A stretch of 64,000 bases of DNA, taken from contig LN554847.1 in the NCBI GenBank assembly GCA_000953695.1, positions 809,801 through 873,800 of the forward strand, read 5' to 3'. Positions 16,541-25,129 of the stretch are shown piece after piece. Numbering within the stretch: the stretch's first letter is position 1; every line of letters starts with the position of its first letter. The position numbers were made by a program, and so were the translations under genes. A model generated the notes under the pieces. The model searched no databases and was not told the DNA's origin. It saw only the letters and a list, made by a program, of their open reading frames with translations. Source of the stretch: Aliivibrio wodanis. Its GTDB lineage: Bacteria; Pseudomonadota; Gammaproteobacteria; Enterobacterales; Vibrionaceae.

Positions 16541-18064
16541 TTACTCTGCATCACTCATTTCAACGAGCCACGGCATAAGATCCGACATATCATCAACTGG
16601 ATCACGTTTAGGTAATTCCGTAAATAGATACTGGAAGTAATAATACGGGTTAATGTCATTGGCGCGGCACGTCATTACCAAGCTATACAAGTTAGCACTG
16701 GCCTTCGCTCCATCAACAGACGTTGAGAACATCCAGTTTTTTCTACCTGTGGTAAACGGCCTAATGTCTCTTTCTGTGACATTATTATCGATGCTGATAT
16801 CACCATCCTCAAGATAGGTGAGTAATTTAGGCCATTGCTTTTGAGTGTAGGCGATAGCTTTACCTAATGCCCCTTTGGGTAAGACATTTTGAACATCAAG
16901 CCACGCTTTAAATTCACTCAATATTGGCTCAGCTTCCTGTTTTCTTATCTTCTGCCGTTCATTTGCGGATAATCCCTTTGCCTTTCTTTCTACGCCGTAA
17001 AGTTTGGCGATGAAGTTGAGGGCTTTTTCAGGTTTTCCCGCTTTTTTAGAGGGTGACGCTTTTTGTGCATCGGTGAACTTTCTACGAGCATGCGCCATAC
17101 ATGCTGCTTGTGTCACTGCATCTAATGTGTCGTATACGCTGTAGCCATCAGAGAGTAAGTACCCTGAGTAATCACCTAAAAAGTCTTTTGCACACGTTGC
17201 TGCACGGCTTGGGTGATAATCATAGATAACAACAGGGGTTTTAATGAACTCACCACTACGGTAAACCCACATATAAGATTTGGTTTGCGCTTTTCTATCT
17301 TCTTCGCGTAGCACTTGTACTGTGGTTTCATCTGCGCAGATAAGCTTTTCATTAAGCAGCCTTGATTTCATCTCATCAATGACTGGTTTCACTTTATTAC
17401 CCAACTGAACACACCAATTAGCAAGCGTCGCTCGGCTTATATCAATATCAGACCGATTTAGGATATCTACTTGGCGATACAGTGGCAGTGCATCTACGTA
17501 TTTTGCTGTGACTACCGCCGCGAAAGCTCCTGCGCTTCCCATGCTTTTGGGGATCATACTAGCGGGCTTTGGTGCGGTGATAATTTTGGATTGGGTTTGC
17601 GTTTTTTCACATTGGCGACAAGCGTATTTAGTGCGTTCGTGGCGAATGACAGTGACCTTTTGAGGAATAATTTTAAGCTCTTCTGAGGTTTCAACGCCAC
17701 ATTCATGCAATGGTTCATCACAACATTCACAATAAGGTGCATTGAGTTCATGCTTGTGTATCTCACGCTCAAGCTCTTTTGGTAGAGGCTTGCGACCTGT
17801 TTTTTTCTTCTCATCATTCGATTTAGGGAGCGAGTTTTGCTGCTCAGCTTCATTGAAAGTACCTTTTGGTACTTTTTCACTTTGCGATGAGAAGCGCTTG
17901 GATTTATTTAGGTTTAATTGCTCAACCAAGAGTGCAACTTGAGTTTTTAATTCAGCGACTTCTTCTTGCTTGGCAACAAGCAGCTTCTCTTTGGCTTCAT
18001 TTTGATTATGAAGCTCAAGTAGCATCGCTTTTAGTTGCTCAATATCATTAGGAAGATCGGTCAT
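16541..18064 (-). CDS. tnpC: IS66 transposase TnpC
   Basis: 507 residues. An N-terminal leucine-zipper-like coiled coil (IEQLKAMLLELHNQNEAKEKLL) is followed by a zinc-finger segment (YCECCDEPLHECG; YACRQCEKTQTQ) and the DDE_Tnp_IS66 catalytic domain, which includes LICADETTVQVLRE, YLLSDGYSVYDTL and ISIDNNVTERDIRPFTTGRKNW. Intact in this copy: the coding strand has seven A residues where copy 2 has six. Confidence 0.96.
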   Translation of the reverse strand: MTDLPNDIEQLKAMLLELHNQNEAKEKLLVAKQEEVAELKTQVALLVEQLNLNKSKRFSSQSEKVPKGTFNEAEQQNSLPKSNDEKKKTGRKPLPKELEREIHKHELNAPYCECCDEPLHECGVETSEELKIIPQKVTVIRHERTKYACRQCEKTQTQSKIITAPKPASMIPKSMGSAGAFAAVVTAKYVDALPLYRQVDILNRSDIDISRATLANWCVQLGNKVKPVIDEMKSRLLNEKLICADETTVQVLREEDRKAQTKSYMWVYRSGEFIKTPVVIYDYHPSRAATCAKDFLGDYSGYLLSDGYSVYDTLDAVTQAACMAHARRKFTDAQKASPSKKAGKPEKALNFIAKLYGVERKAKGLSANERQKIRKQEAEPILSEFKAWLDVQNVLPKGALGKAIAYTQKQWPKLLTYLEDGDISIDNNVTERDIRPFTTGRKNWMFSTSVDGAKASANLYSLVMTCRANDINPYYYFQYLFTELPKRDPVDDMSDLMPWLVEMSDAE

Positions 18065-18149
18065 GCTTTAGCTCAAGGTTGTTTAATTACCCTAAGTGTG
18101 ACATCGAAAAAGGATCGTTCAAGTCCAATTTGATGATCATTATCAGCGA

Positions 18150-18494
18150 TCACACTTCTAGGTTAAATAACGGCTTATGAGCTTTAGCATGATCTAAAGT
18201 CAGTCCAGATAAAAGCCAGTTGAGTTGTTGTCTGCTAATGTGGAGCGCACCATCAATATTGGGAGTTGGCCATTTGAACGTCCCTTTTTCTAAGCGACGA
18301 TAATAAAGCCAAAAACCATTGGTATCCCAAAACAAGATCTTGAGTTTATCTCGATTGCGGTTACAAAAAATAAACCAGGCTTCACTGAATGGGTCCATTT
18401 CCAGCGTTTCGGCGACAATGAGTGATAAGCCATCAATGGATTTTCTCATGTCGGTGACGCCAACGACGAGGTAAACCTTTCCTGACTGTATCAT
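18150..18494 (-). CDS. tnpB: IS66 accessory protein TnpB
   Basis: 114 residues of the IS66 Orf2 family (VYLVVGVTDMRKSIDGLSLIV; FCNRNRDKLKILFWDTNGFWLYYRRLEKGTF). Required together with TnpA for transposition of IS66 elements. Its ATG overlaps the tnpA stop (ATGA), indicating translational coupling. Confidence 0.95.
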   Translation of the reverse strand: MIQSGKVYLVVGVTDMRKSIDGLSLIVAETLEMDPFSEAWFIFCNRNRDKLKILFWDTNGFWLYYRRLEKGTFKWPTPNIDGALHISRQQLNWLLSGLTLDHAKAHKPLFNLEV

Positions 18495-18790
18495 TGCAAT
18501 GCATCAACCCAATGTTTTATTTGTTTGGAATTAAGGTTTGCTGGTAACTCGGCACGAAGGCCATTATTACATGTCAGCACCACAATATTTGACGGCTCTT
18601 GTGTTGGCTCTGTCACGATAATGGGGTGAATTTTTGTTGTGACTTCTAACTCGCTGAGCTTCTTTGACCAGTAATAAAGGGTTTGGTAGCTTATTTCATT
18701 ATCAATACAAAATTGCTTGATAGATAGGTTACTCTCTTTCTGTTGATCTAAAATATTAGCCCAATGGTCGCGCTTACTTTGTTGATTCAT
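18491..18790 (-). CDS. tnpA: IS66 accessory protein TnpA
   Basis: 99 residues from ATG 18790, which follows GGAGG. A short helix-turn-helix (WANILDQQKESNLSIKQFCIDNEISYQTLYYWSKKL) is the expected DNA-binding part. The open frame extends upstream into the terminal region but lacks a ribosome site there. Confidence 0.93.
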   Translation of the reverse strand: MNQQSKRDHWANILDQQKESNLSIKQFCIDNEISYQTLYYWSKKLSELEVTTKIHPIIVTEPTQEPSNIVVLTCNNGLRAELPANLNSKQIKHWVDALQ

Positions 18791-18970
18791 AATACCTCCG
18801 ATTAAAAAGATACTATGGCAAAGCATGCTTAATATTGATATGTGTGGTTAGTTAAGCGCTTACTATACAATTATATTTAAAATTGACGCCCTAAAACGAG
18901 AAACACCCGACAACCTGAGATGCCGAGTGTAGTAAATCGTGTTGATGCATTTGTTATGTTTATTCCACTA

Positions 18971-19699
18971 TTATCTAAGTTTAAATGCTGCTTCTGACTC
19001 ATTACATTTAATTTTTTCCAAATCGTAATTAAAGTTACCCACGCTAGAAATCGATATAAATATACTCTCACCCAAAGGAATTATTTTTTCATTATCTTTT
19101 AAATGGCACTCAGATAAACGGTATGCTTCAAGTTCATAAGCATAGACTTTTGCAGCGGTAACCAAAAAATCATTATAATCACCTCTGAAATTATTATACA
19201 AAAACACTACCGGAAATATCATCGAAGCATAAAAGAAATATCGAAACATAGCAGCTAAATTTATTTTTTGACTAGGCTTTTCTTTATAAAACAACATAAA
19301 CCCACACAAGAAAAGCATAACCATAACGAAAGCAATTAAGGAAAAAACAGGAATCATTAATATAGATAAAAATGCTTGTGTATACCCCAATATCGAAGGT
19401 AAAACACCAAATGTCATGTTGATTAATTGTGATGAATATCCATATGCAAGATTTGCACAAGATACGTAAAATAATAATACAACCCCCTTGCCTAGTGGAG
19501 AGTTGAATATGGGATCCAAATATCTTAAGGATTCTTTTACTATCCCAAGTAACCCTATAGTAAAGCTCATTAAAAATAAAAGAGAAGAAATTGTTCCCCC
19601 TTTATTTTCCCCTCCTAAGGAGACAATAGCAAATACTGTTAATAACATACTGATGATAAAAAGAACTTTGGGCACATAAAAAACTTGATTATTATCCAT
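18971..19699 (-). CDS. Polytopic membrane protein of unknown function
   Basis: 242 residues from ATG 19699 (AAGGA). Five hydrophobic segments: VLFIISMLLTVFAIVSL, ISSLLFLMSFTIGLLGIV, GVVLLFYVSCANLAYGY, ILMIPVFSLIAFVMVMLFLCGFMLF and FFYASMIFPVVFLY. A polar C-terminal tail contains two Cys (SECHLKDN and KIKCNESE). No family recognised. Confidence 0.75.
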   Translation of the reverse strand: MDNNQVFYVPKVLFIISMLLTVFAIVSLGGENKGGTISSLLFLMSFTIGLLGIVKESLRYLDPIFNSPLGKGVVLLFYVSCANLAYGYSSQLINMTFGVLPSILGYTQAFLSILMIPVFSLIAFVMVMLFLCGFMLFYKEKPSQKINLAAMFRYFFYASMIFPVVFLYNNFRGDYNDFLVTAAKVYAYELEAYRLSECHLKDNEKIIPLGESIFISISSVGNFNYDLEKIKCNESEAAFKLR

Positions 19700-19716
19700 T
19701 TTTCTTCCTTAAAAAC

Positions 19717-19838
19717 ATAACGCCTGCATAACACGTTTACTACTATGCAATTATACTTAAAATTGACACCTTAAAACGAGAAACACCCGACAACCTGAGA
19801 TGCCGAGTGTAGTAAATCGTGTTGATGCATTTGTTAAA
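19717..19838 (-). repeat. attC, subtype III
   Basis: Ends the cassette with the nuclease-like gene at 19834-20493; the distal end is GTTAAATGTAT, departing from the common GTTATA/GTTATG. Confidence 0.92.
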
Positions 19839-20493
19839 TGTATGACAAACAACTCACAATAAGATTTGGCGGTGTATAACGCTTTATAATTATAACGTTA
19901 CCATAAAATGCAGGCATTCCATCTTCAGGATCCTCACCTGTTTTTATAAGACGACATTCAAAATCAATCAACAAATTTCTAGGTAATGCACACTTTACTA
20001 AATTCTTTATTACCCAATCACTTTGATCTGTCTTAGTAGGAAATACTAAAGCACATTCGCGAATTGTTGTATTTCCATTATAAAGTTTAAAAGTATCTTT
20101 AAACCTTTTTATATCTTTTTTAAACTCCGCTGCTGAAGGATCAAAACCTTTCAGTTCAATTAAAAAACTATCTTTATTTAAATCATTAGTAATAAAAATA
20201 TCAGCTTTACCTCCAATCTTATTTTTACGCTTTAATACTTCCCTTTTTTGTTTAAACATTTGTTTTAAGTTAGTTTTGTTTGATCTAATTTCAAAAGATA
20301 TCTCTTTTGTTGGTTTTTCAAGCTCTATGATTAAATCTAAACCACTTTGCTGATAAAAACCTTTCGTTACTTCATCTGCTATAGAAACCGTAAACAAATA
20401 CTCCGGTTTAACATTATTAATTAGCTTCTGATAAGACCAATGCCGTCCAATTGACAATTTCAACCCATCAAATAATCTATCTTTAAATTTCAA
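19834..20493 (-). CDS. Candidate PD-(D/E)XK nuclease-fold protein
   Basis: 219 residues from TTG 20493 (AGAGG 5 nt upstream). The motif GGKADIFITNDLNKDSFLIELKGF (about residues 94-117) has the D-x(n)-E-x-K spacing of restriction-endonuclease-like folds. It is preceded by a basic stretch (NKTNLKQMFKQKREVLKRKNK). Could be a DNase of a defence system or a decayed relative. Based on motif only; ends match over 11 bp. Confidence 0.6.
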   Translation of the reverse strand: MKFKDRLFDGLKLSIGRHWSYQKLINNVKPEYLFTVSIADEVTKGFYQQSGLDLIIELEKPTKEISFEIRSNKTNLKQMFKQKREVLKRKNKIGGKADIFITNDLNKDSFLIELKGFDPSAAEFKKDIKRFKDTFKLYNGNTTIRECALVFPTKTDQSDWVIKNLVKCALPRNLLIDFECRLIKTGEDPEDGMPAFYGNVIIIKRYTPPNLIVSCLSYI

Positions 20494-20511
20494 ATTAACC
20501 TCTTAATACAT

Positions 20512-20634
20512 TTAACGCCTGCATAACACGTTTGCTACGATACAGACCTAGCTGAATTTTACTGCCTTAATCACTGAAACTAAAGGCAAACTGACAACGC
20601 CGAATGTAGCAAATCGTGTTGATGCATTTGTTAC
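20512..20634 (-). repeat. attC, subtype I
   Basis: Ends repeated cassette copy 4. Confidence 0.93.
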
Positions 20635-21092
20635 ACGATCTTTGTCAACGCTTCCATTAACTTGGTAAAGAATTGATTTACCAAGATTTACTGTAAATTG
20701 AGTTTAATTAGACTGGCTCAATTAAGCGAGCAAAATATCATTTCAACGGCAATAACTGTGAAACGAAACAATCCTTTTTCTTACACCATTTGTACAACAT
20801 GGTTTCAGCCAGTTTTGAGCTGATAAACCAAATATCCCAACAACAATTGGGATTGAAAATGCTGTGAGAAAAACACTGATGCAAACTGAAATGAGGCAAA
20901 ACAAAGAACAATTGAAGCCTGAATTGGTTTCTGAAACCCATGAACTTTTGGCAATAATGGTCAATTGCCGAACCTGATAAAACGAATATTAAAAGGCAAC
21001 CAAGAAAAAGGAAATCCACCCTACTTTCACGCCTAAAAAACTAACGGCTCAATCGCTGAACTGAGCCAAAAAACTGCGATCTTAGAGTTCGT
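20635..21092 (-). repeat. Repeated ~460-bp cassette, copy 4
   Basis: Hairpins GGCTCA/TGAGCC and CTTGGTAAA/TTTACCAAG both intact. The protein frame (SVFLTAFSIPIVVGIFGL) shifts after NGVRKR as in copy 3, at AAGAAAAAGGATT. Confidence 0.78.
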
Positions 21093-21215
21093 GTAACGCC
21101 TGCATAACACGTTTACTACTATGCAATTATACTTAATATTGACGCCTTAAAACGAGAAACACCCGGCAAACTGAGATTGCCGAGTGTAGTAAATCGTGTT
21201 GATGCATTTGTTATG
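21093..21215 (-). repeat. attC, subtype III
   Basis: Ends the HEAT-like protein cassette. Carries CCCGGCAAACTGAGATTGCCG in the loop, slightly different from other subtype III sites. Confidence 0.92.
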
Positions 21216-21216
21216 T

Positions 21217-21654
21217 TTACTTTTTTGGTAAACTTTTTAGAACATCTGATACCCATTTGTCGAAATTATTACGTTTTTCAAAAGAATAAATATCATGCTC
21301 AATAGGATACATTGTCTGAAATTTATCATTGAACTCCGCAGAAGAAAAATTATCTGGTAATGAATTACGTACTTTTCCTAATACCTTATTTATATCTTTA
21401 ACCAAATGACCCTTTTTCTTTTTTGGTAGCTTAACATCTTCACCAAAAGCTTGGAGCTTACGAAATGCTAACTCTTGAACTGCATAAACTTTATCATTAA
21501 TCATTAACCGAAAGAGAATATCCGTTGACTGCTGACATTGAAAACCACCTAAAACTTCAACAGCTTCAAATCTACACTTGTAACTAGCTTTATTTCCCGC
21601 ATCCTTCTTAAGTTGTTCAATATTTTCAGGTGTTTCTAATTGTATTTTATTCAT
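21217..21654 (-). CDS. HEAT-repeat-like protein, 145 aa
   Basis: ATG 21654 follows AGGAG. One HEAT-like helical pair is visible: YKCRFEAVEVLGGFQCQQSTDILFRLMINDKVYAVQELAFRKLQAFG. It is followed by a Lys-rich linker (KLPKKKKGHLVKD) and a helical C-terminus. Such modules mediate protein contacts, so no enzymatic role is inferred. Confidence 0.75.
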   Translation of the reverse strand: MNKIQLETPENIEQLKKDAGNKASYKCRFEAVEVLGGFQCQQSTDILFRLMINDKVYAVQELAFRKLQAFGEDVKLPKKKKGHLVKDINKVLGKVRNSLPDNFSSAEFNDKFQTMYPIEHDIYSFEKRNNFDKWVSDVLKSLPKK

Positions 21655-21683
21655 TATCACTCCTAACCATTTCTATTGTAAAC

Positions 21684-21807
21684 ATAACGCCTGCATAACA
21701 CGTTTGCTACGATACAGACTTAGCTGAATTTTACTGCCTTAATCACTGAAACTAAAGGCAAACCGACAACGCCGAGTGTAGCAAATCGTGTTGATGCATT
21801 TGTTATG
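21684..21807 (-). repeat. attC, subtype I
   Basis: Ends the two-TM protein cassette interrupted by IS30 copy 4. Confidence 0.93.
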
Positions 21808-22867
21808 CGGTTTTGATGCTAGCCTAATTTATTTTCAAACTTTCGCGCTTCTGTCATATTTACACAGAGATCCATCCACATATCGTAAGGTATATGGGCT
21901 GGCTTATCCATTTTGATAACTTCAGAAGAAAGGTTCTGCAGATACTCTCTTATTGGTTTTGAGTAATCTCTATTGTTGAATCCTTCATTTTTAATATCCC
22001 AAAAGCTAAGGGTTTGTAACTCAATCCCATTACCATAAGAATTAATTTCATTGATTAACTTTCTTAATTTAACTAAAAAATTAAAAAGACCTTCGTAAGG
22101 TTCGAAAATATTCCATTTACTTAAATAGCTATTTTTTGAAATCAACTTTAATTCCTCTTGAAGTATAGCTTTTTCTATACAATCGTATAGAGCTTTATGG
22201 CAAAATGGAGAATATGAATAGCTAGCAACACTAAAATTCAATACAATGCCATTTAGTCCAGCAAAGTCTCTAAGAGTGTCAACAGTATTAAATGTAAATT
22301 TAAAGTGTTCGTCTAATTCAAATATATTAAAAGAAACCTTTCCTTGAAATAAGGCATCGCCAATGCATTTTTTTCTAGTATATTCGAAGTTTAATTTATC
22401 TTTAGAAACTGATAGCGCATCAAAAAGTCCTTCGACTTTTTGATGGTCCTTATTATTGTAGATATATAGCTCAGAATCCCCGATAGCTTTTAAATCAGCC
22501 TCAAATTGACTGAAGATATAATCACTATTATGCTCATGGTCTTGAGGGGGTTTTGTAAAAAAACTATTAATTCCATTTTTTTGAAATATTCTTTTATATA
22601 GAAAATTAACACCTTTAAAAGAAACTGATTCTTTATCATCTTCAATTTCTTTTAGAAGAAGAGTAAATAAACTTCGATGTTTTTCTAATGACTCTAAGCG
22701 AATTACTCCTTTTTGCTCATCCCATATAGCAAGATCATGCTTCCTATTATCGAAATGTTGCTTTATCAAGAATACTAAGGTAGATGTAGAACCAATAGCA
22801 GCAATCCAAGTAGGAATATCTCCAAAATCCAATTTCAGCACCCCGCTAAAGTATTCATCTAATGCTA

Positions 22868-23921
22868 CCTAGATCCCAAGAATAACCGACACACTTTGGT
22901 ATAGATTAGAGAGTCAGTTGCCTATAAGCTTCAAGCTCTCACACAATCAACTAAGGTAACCACATGGGACACCAATATAAGCAACTGACACTAAGTGAAA
23001 GATACCAGATTGAAGCTTGGAATACACATAGTATTTCTGCTCGGGAAATAGGACAAAAATTAAAACGGAGCAATGGCTCCATTTCAAGGGAATTACGACG
23101 CTGTCCTGTTGGAAGTTATTCTGCCGAGCAAGCGCATAAACATGCTTTTCAAAAAAGAACACTTTCAATTAAGCACACAAAGTGTGGCCAAAAGAATAAG
23201 AAAATAATTCAAATATACCTACAACTTGGTTGGAGCCCAGAGCAAATATCTGGACGAATGCATAAAGAAAAAATAGAAAATACAATATGTTGCAGTACTA
23301 TTTACAATGTAGTTAAAAGAGAGCATTGGCAAAGAATGCTTGCTCGAAAAGGTAAAAAATACAAACAGCGTAAAGGTGTAGAAGCTGGAGCAAGACTAAT
23401 TCCCAACCGCGCTGATATCTCTCTCCGGCCTGCTATTGTTGACGATAACTCAGAAATTGGCCACTGGGAAGGTGATACTGTTTATGGTCAAGATGGGTAT
23501 TTAGTCACTATGGTAGAGCGAGTATCTAAGCTATTAGTTACTTGCAAAGTACGTAGCAAGTCTAAAAAAGCAGTCACTCGTGGGATAAATCGCATGATGA
23601 AGCCCTTTAAAGAACTTTGCAAAACAATCACATTTGATAATGGCGGAGAGTTTGCGGGTCATGCTAAGATAGCTAAGCATCTGAACTGTGACATTTATTT
23701 TGCTAAACCTTACCATTCCTGGCAACGAGGTTTGAATGAAAATACCAATGGTTTACTAAGGCGTTTTTTCCCAAAGGGAATGGCCATTGGAGAACTTGCT
23801 GCAAAAGAGGTTAAACAGGCAGAGTTTTTGATTAATTCGAGACCTAGAAAGGCATTAAATTTTCTGAGTCCGAGTGAGTTTTTAAGCGGTAAGCGTGTGT
23901 CGGTTATTGTTACGATCTAGC
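22868..23921 (+). mobile_element. IS30-family element, copy 4
   Basis: Complete, with a perfect 3-bp target duplication CTA on both sides. Simple insertion into a cassette gene. Confidence 0.96.
22964..23920 (+). CDS. IS30-family transposase
   Basis: 318 residues, same protein as the other complete copies; D171, D225 and E259 present. Confidence 0.97.
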   Translation: MGHQYKQLTLSERYQIEAWNTHSISAREIGQKLKRSNGSISRELRRCPVGSYSAEQAHKHAFQKRTLSIKHTKCGQKNKKIIQIYLQLGWSPEQISGRMHKEKIENTICCSTIYNVVKREHWQRMLARKGKKYKQRKGVEAGARLIPNRADISLRPAIVDDNSEIGHWEGDTVYGQDGYLVTMVERVSKLLVTCKVRSKSKKAVTRGINRMMKPFKELCKTITFDNGGEFAGHAKIAKHLNCDIYFAKPYHSWQRGLNENTNGLLRRFFPKGMAIGELAAKEVKQAEFLINSRPRKALNFLSPSEFLSGKRVSVIVTI

Positions 23922-24058
23922 CTATACCACAGATGAATGCACCAAACATTACACCTAAAAATCCTGCAAGAAATAAACATAATAAGTAAAAAAAATTCAT
24001 AAACGCCAAATAAAAAATATATTCAATATTATATCATGCTCAGAGATATCTCCACAGC

Positions 24059-24180
24059 ATAACGCCTGCATAACACGTTTACTACTATGCAATTATACTT
24101 AATATTGACGCCTTAAAACGAGAAACACCCGACAACCTGAGATGCCGAGTGTAGTAAATCGTGTTGATGCATTTGTTATA
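24059..24180 (-). repeat. attC, subtype III
   Basis: Ends the second higBA cassette; nearly the same as the attC of the first higBA cassette (8204-8325). Confidence 0.93.
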
Positions 24181-24185
24181 TTTTA

Positions 24186-24479
24186 CTACGCCATAGCAAA
24201 ATTGATCGTGTGCACCTTAGTTAAATTCACGTTTTGTTTTGCTTGCCATAGATCGTAATTGTCTTGCATTGTTAACCAACTTTCAGGCGTACGACCTAGT
24301 GATTTTGAAAGACGTAATGCCATTTCAGGTGAAATTGAACTCTTACCCTTTATCACTCGATTTAGAGTTGAAGCCGCAACATCAAGTTGTTTAGCAACAA
24401 AGCGACAGCTATAGCCAAATGGTTCCATATAAACGTCATGGATAAACTCACCTGGATGTGGGGGATTGTACATAGCCAT
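24186..24479 (-). CDS. higA: HigA-type antitoxin, second copy
   Basis: 97 residues, differing from the first copy only at residue 4 (Tyr for His). Overlaps the higB stop by one base. The two antitoxins should be able to neutralise each other's toxin. Confidence 0.93.
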   Translation of the reverse strand: MAMYNPPHPGEFIHDVYMEPFGYSCRFVAKQLDVAASTLNRVIKGKSSISPEMALRLSKSLGRTPESWLTMQDNYDLWQAKQNVNLTKVHTINFAMA

Positions 24480-24757
24480 TAATGGTAATCCTCGTAATTT
24501 AAAATGTAAGCATTACCATCGATAAATTCGAAAGTAACACGCCAGTTACCATTTACTGTAATTGACCAAATTCCATCTCTATCCCCTTTCAAAGGATGAA
24601 GTTTGAAACCCGGCAAATCAACATCATCAATAATGGTTGCAGTGTCTATCGCGGCTAATTGCATTCTCAATTTGCGATCATGTTTCGCTTGAATGCCCGC
24701 TTTACTGCCAGTCTCAAAAAACTTTTTAAGACCTTTGTGCTTAAATGTTTTAATCAT
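24479..24757 (-). CDS. higB: HigB-type toxin, second copy
   Basis: 92 residues with the same sequence as the toxin at 8624-8902. No ribosome site precedes the ATG. The pair was probably duplicated as a whole cassette, because its attC subtype is the same. Confidence 0.93.
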   Translation of the reverse strand: MIKTFKHKGLKKFFETGSKAGIQAKHDRKLRMQLAAIDTATIIDDVDLPGFKLHPLKGDRDGIWSITVNGNWRVTFEFIDGNAYILNYEDYH

Positions 24758-24763
24758 ACGAAG

Positions 24764-24792
24764 AGTGTAGCGCGTTGCGCATTATGACGCAA
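24764..24792 (-). promoter_or_regulatory. Promoter of second higBA
   Basis: Same -35 (TTGCGT) and 17-bp spacer as the first pair, but the -10 hexamer is TACACT instead of TACAAT. The change should weaken the promoter. The operator-like dyad is intact. Confidence 0.65.
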
Positions 24793-24954
24793 GTTTCAAT
24801 AAAAAATATAACGCCTGCATAACACGTTTGCTACGATACAGATTAAGCTCAATTTACCACTTAATCTGGTAAACCCAAAGAAATCTAGAATGCCGAATGT
24901 AGCAAATCGTGTTGATGCATTTGTATGGATAATAAACACTCAATTAGGGTAAAG

Positions 24955-25120
24955 TGAGACCCAGACTTTAGCTGCAACTAAAGTTGATTTATACAGTAGT
25001 TCGGTTGATGCATGGCTCCTCTATCGAGAGACCGATAACAAACGCGAACGCTGTATAAACTCCAAGCCTACACTCGAATAGTCGACTGGGTCTCGAACCC
25101 GTATTATAGCAAACAAGAGT
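24955..25120 (+). ncRNA. Predicted bridge RNA of IS110 copy 1
   Basis: Structures in order: a 5' hairpin CTTTAG/CTAAAG (24966-24983), then a 9-bp stem TTTATACAG/CTGTATAAA (24988-24996, 25051-25059) enclosing an internal loop. The loop's 5' side has GTTGATGCAT (25004-25013), the same as the left half of the attC target. Its 3' side has ATAACAAA (25035-25042), complementary to the right half TTTGTTAT. A second hairpin GGGT/ACCC (25088-25100) is preceded by ATAGTCG (25078-25084), which matches the element's right end, as a donor guide would. The target-guide match is clear; the right donor guide is uncertain. Confidence 0.8.
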
Positions 25121-25129
25121 AAGCTTATT

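Larger units (their letters stand above)
16514..18863 (-). mobile_element. IS66-family element, copy 1 (complete)
   Basis: 2,350-bp element with terminal repeats beginning GTAAGCGCT at both ends. Flanked by a perfect 8-bp duplication TATACAAT (16506-16513 and 18864-18871), the length typical of IS66. Encodes tnpA, tnpB and tnpC in order on the minus strand. Confidence 0.96.
16479..18958 (-). repeat. attC, subtype III, split by IS66 copy 1
   Basis: Left part 16479-16513, right part 18864-18958, with the 8-bp TATACAAT duplicated on both sides of the IS. Ended the cassette carrying the membrane protein at 18971-19699. Confidence 0.9.
21819..24000 (-). pseudogene. Two-TM cytoplasmic-domain protein gene interrupted by IS30 copy 4
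   Basis: The part left of the IS encodes 340 residues from a GTG (22841): KLDFGDIPTWIAAIGSTST, a TM segment, then a long soluble region with no family I recognise. Right of the IS, ATG 24000 begins MNFFYLLCLFLAGFLGVMF and ends in CGI at the IS. Removing the IS and one copy of the CTA duplication (22865-22867 and 23922-23924) fuses the frame as CGIALDEYFSGVLKLDFG. The intact protein would have two N-terminal TM helices and about 376 residues. Confidence 0.85.

Noticed and set aside
24955-25096. GAGACCCAG/CTGGGTCTC inverted repeat in the IS110 element as terminal repeats.
   Set aside because: The arms are ~30 bp and ~165 bp inside the element, both within the non-coding leader, so they are part of RNA folding rather than element ends.
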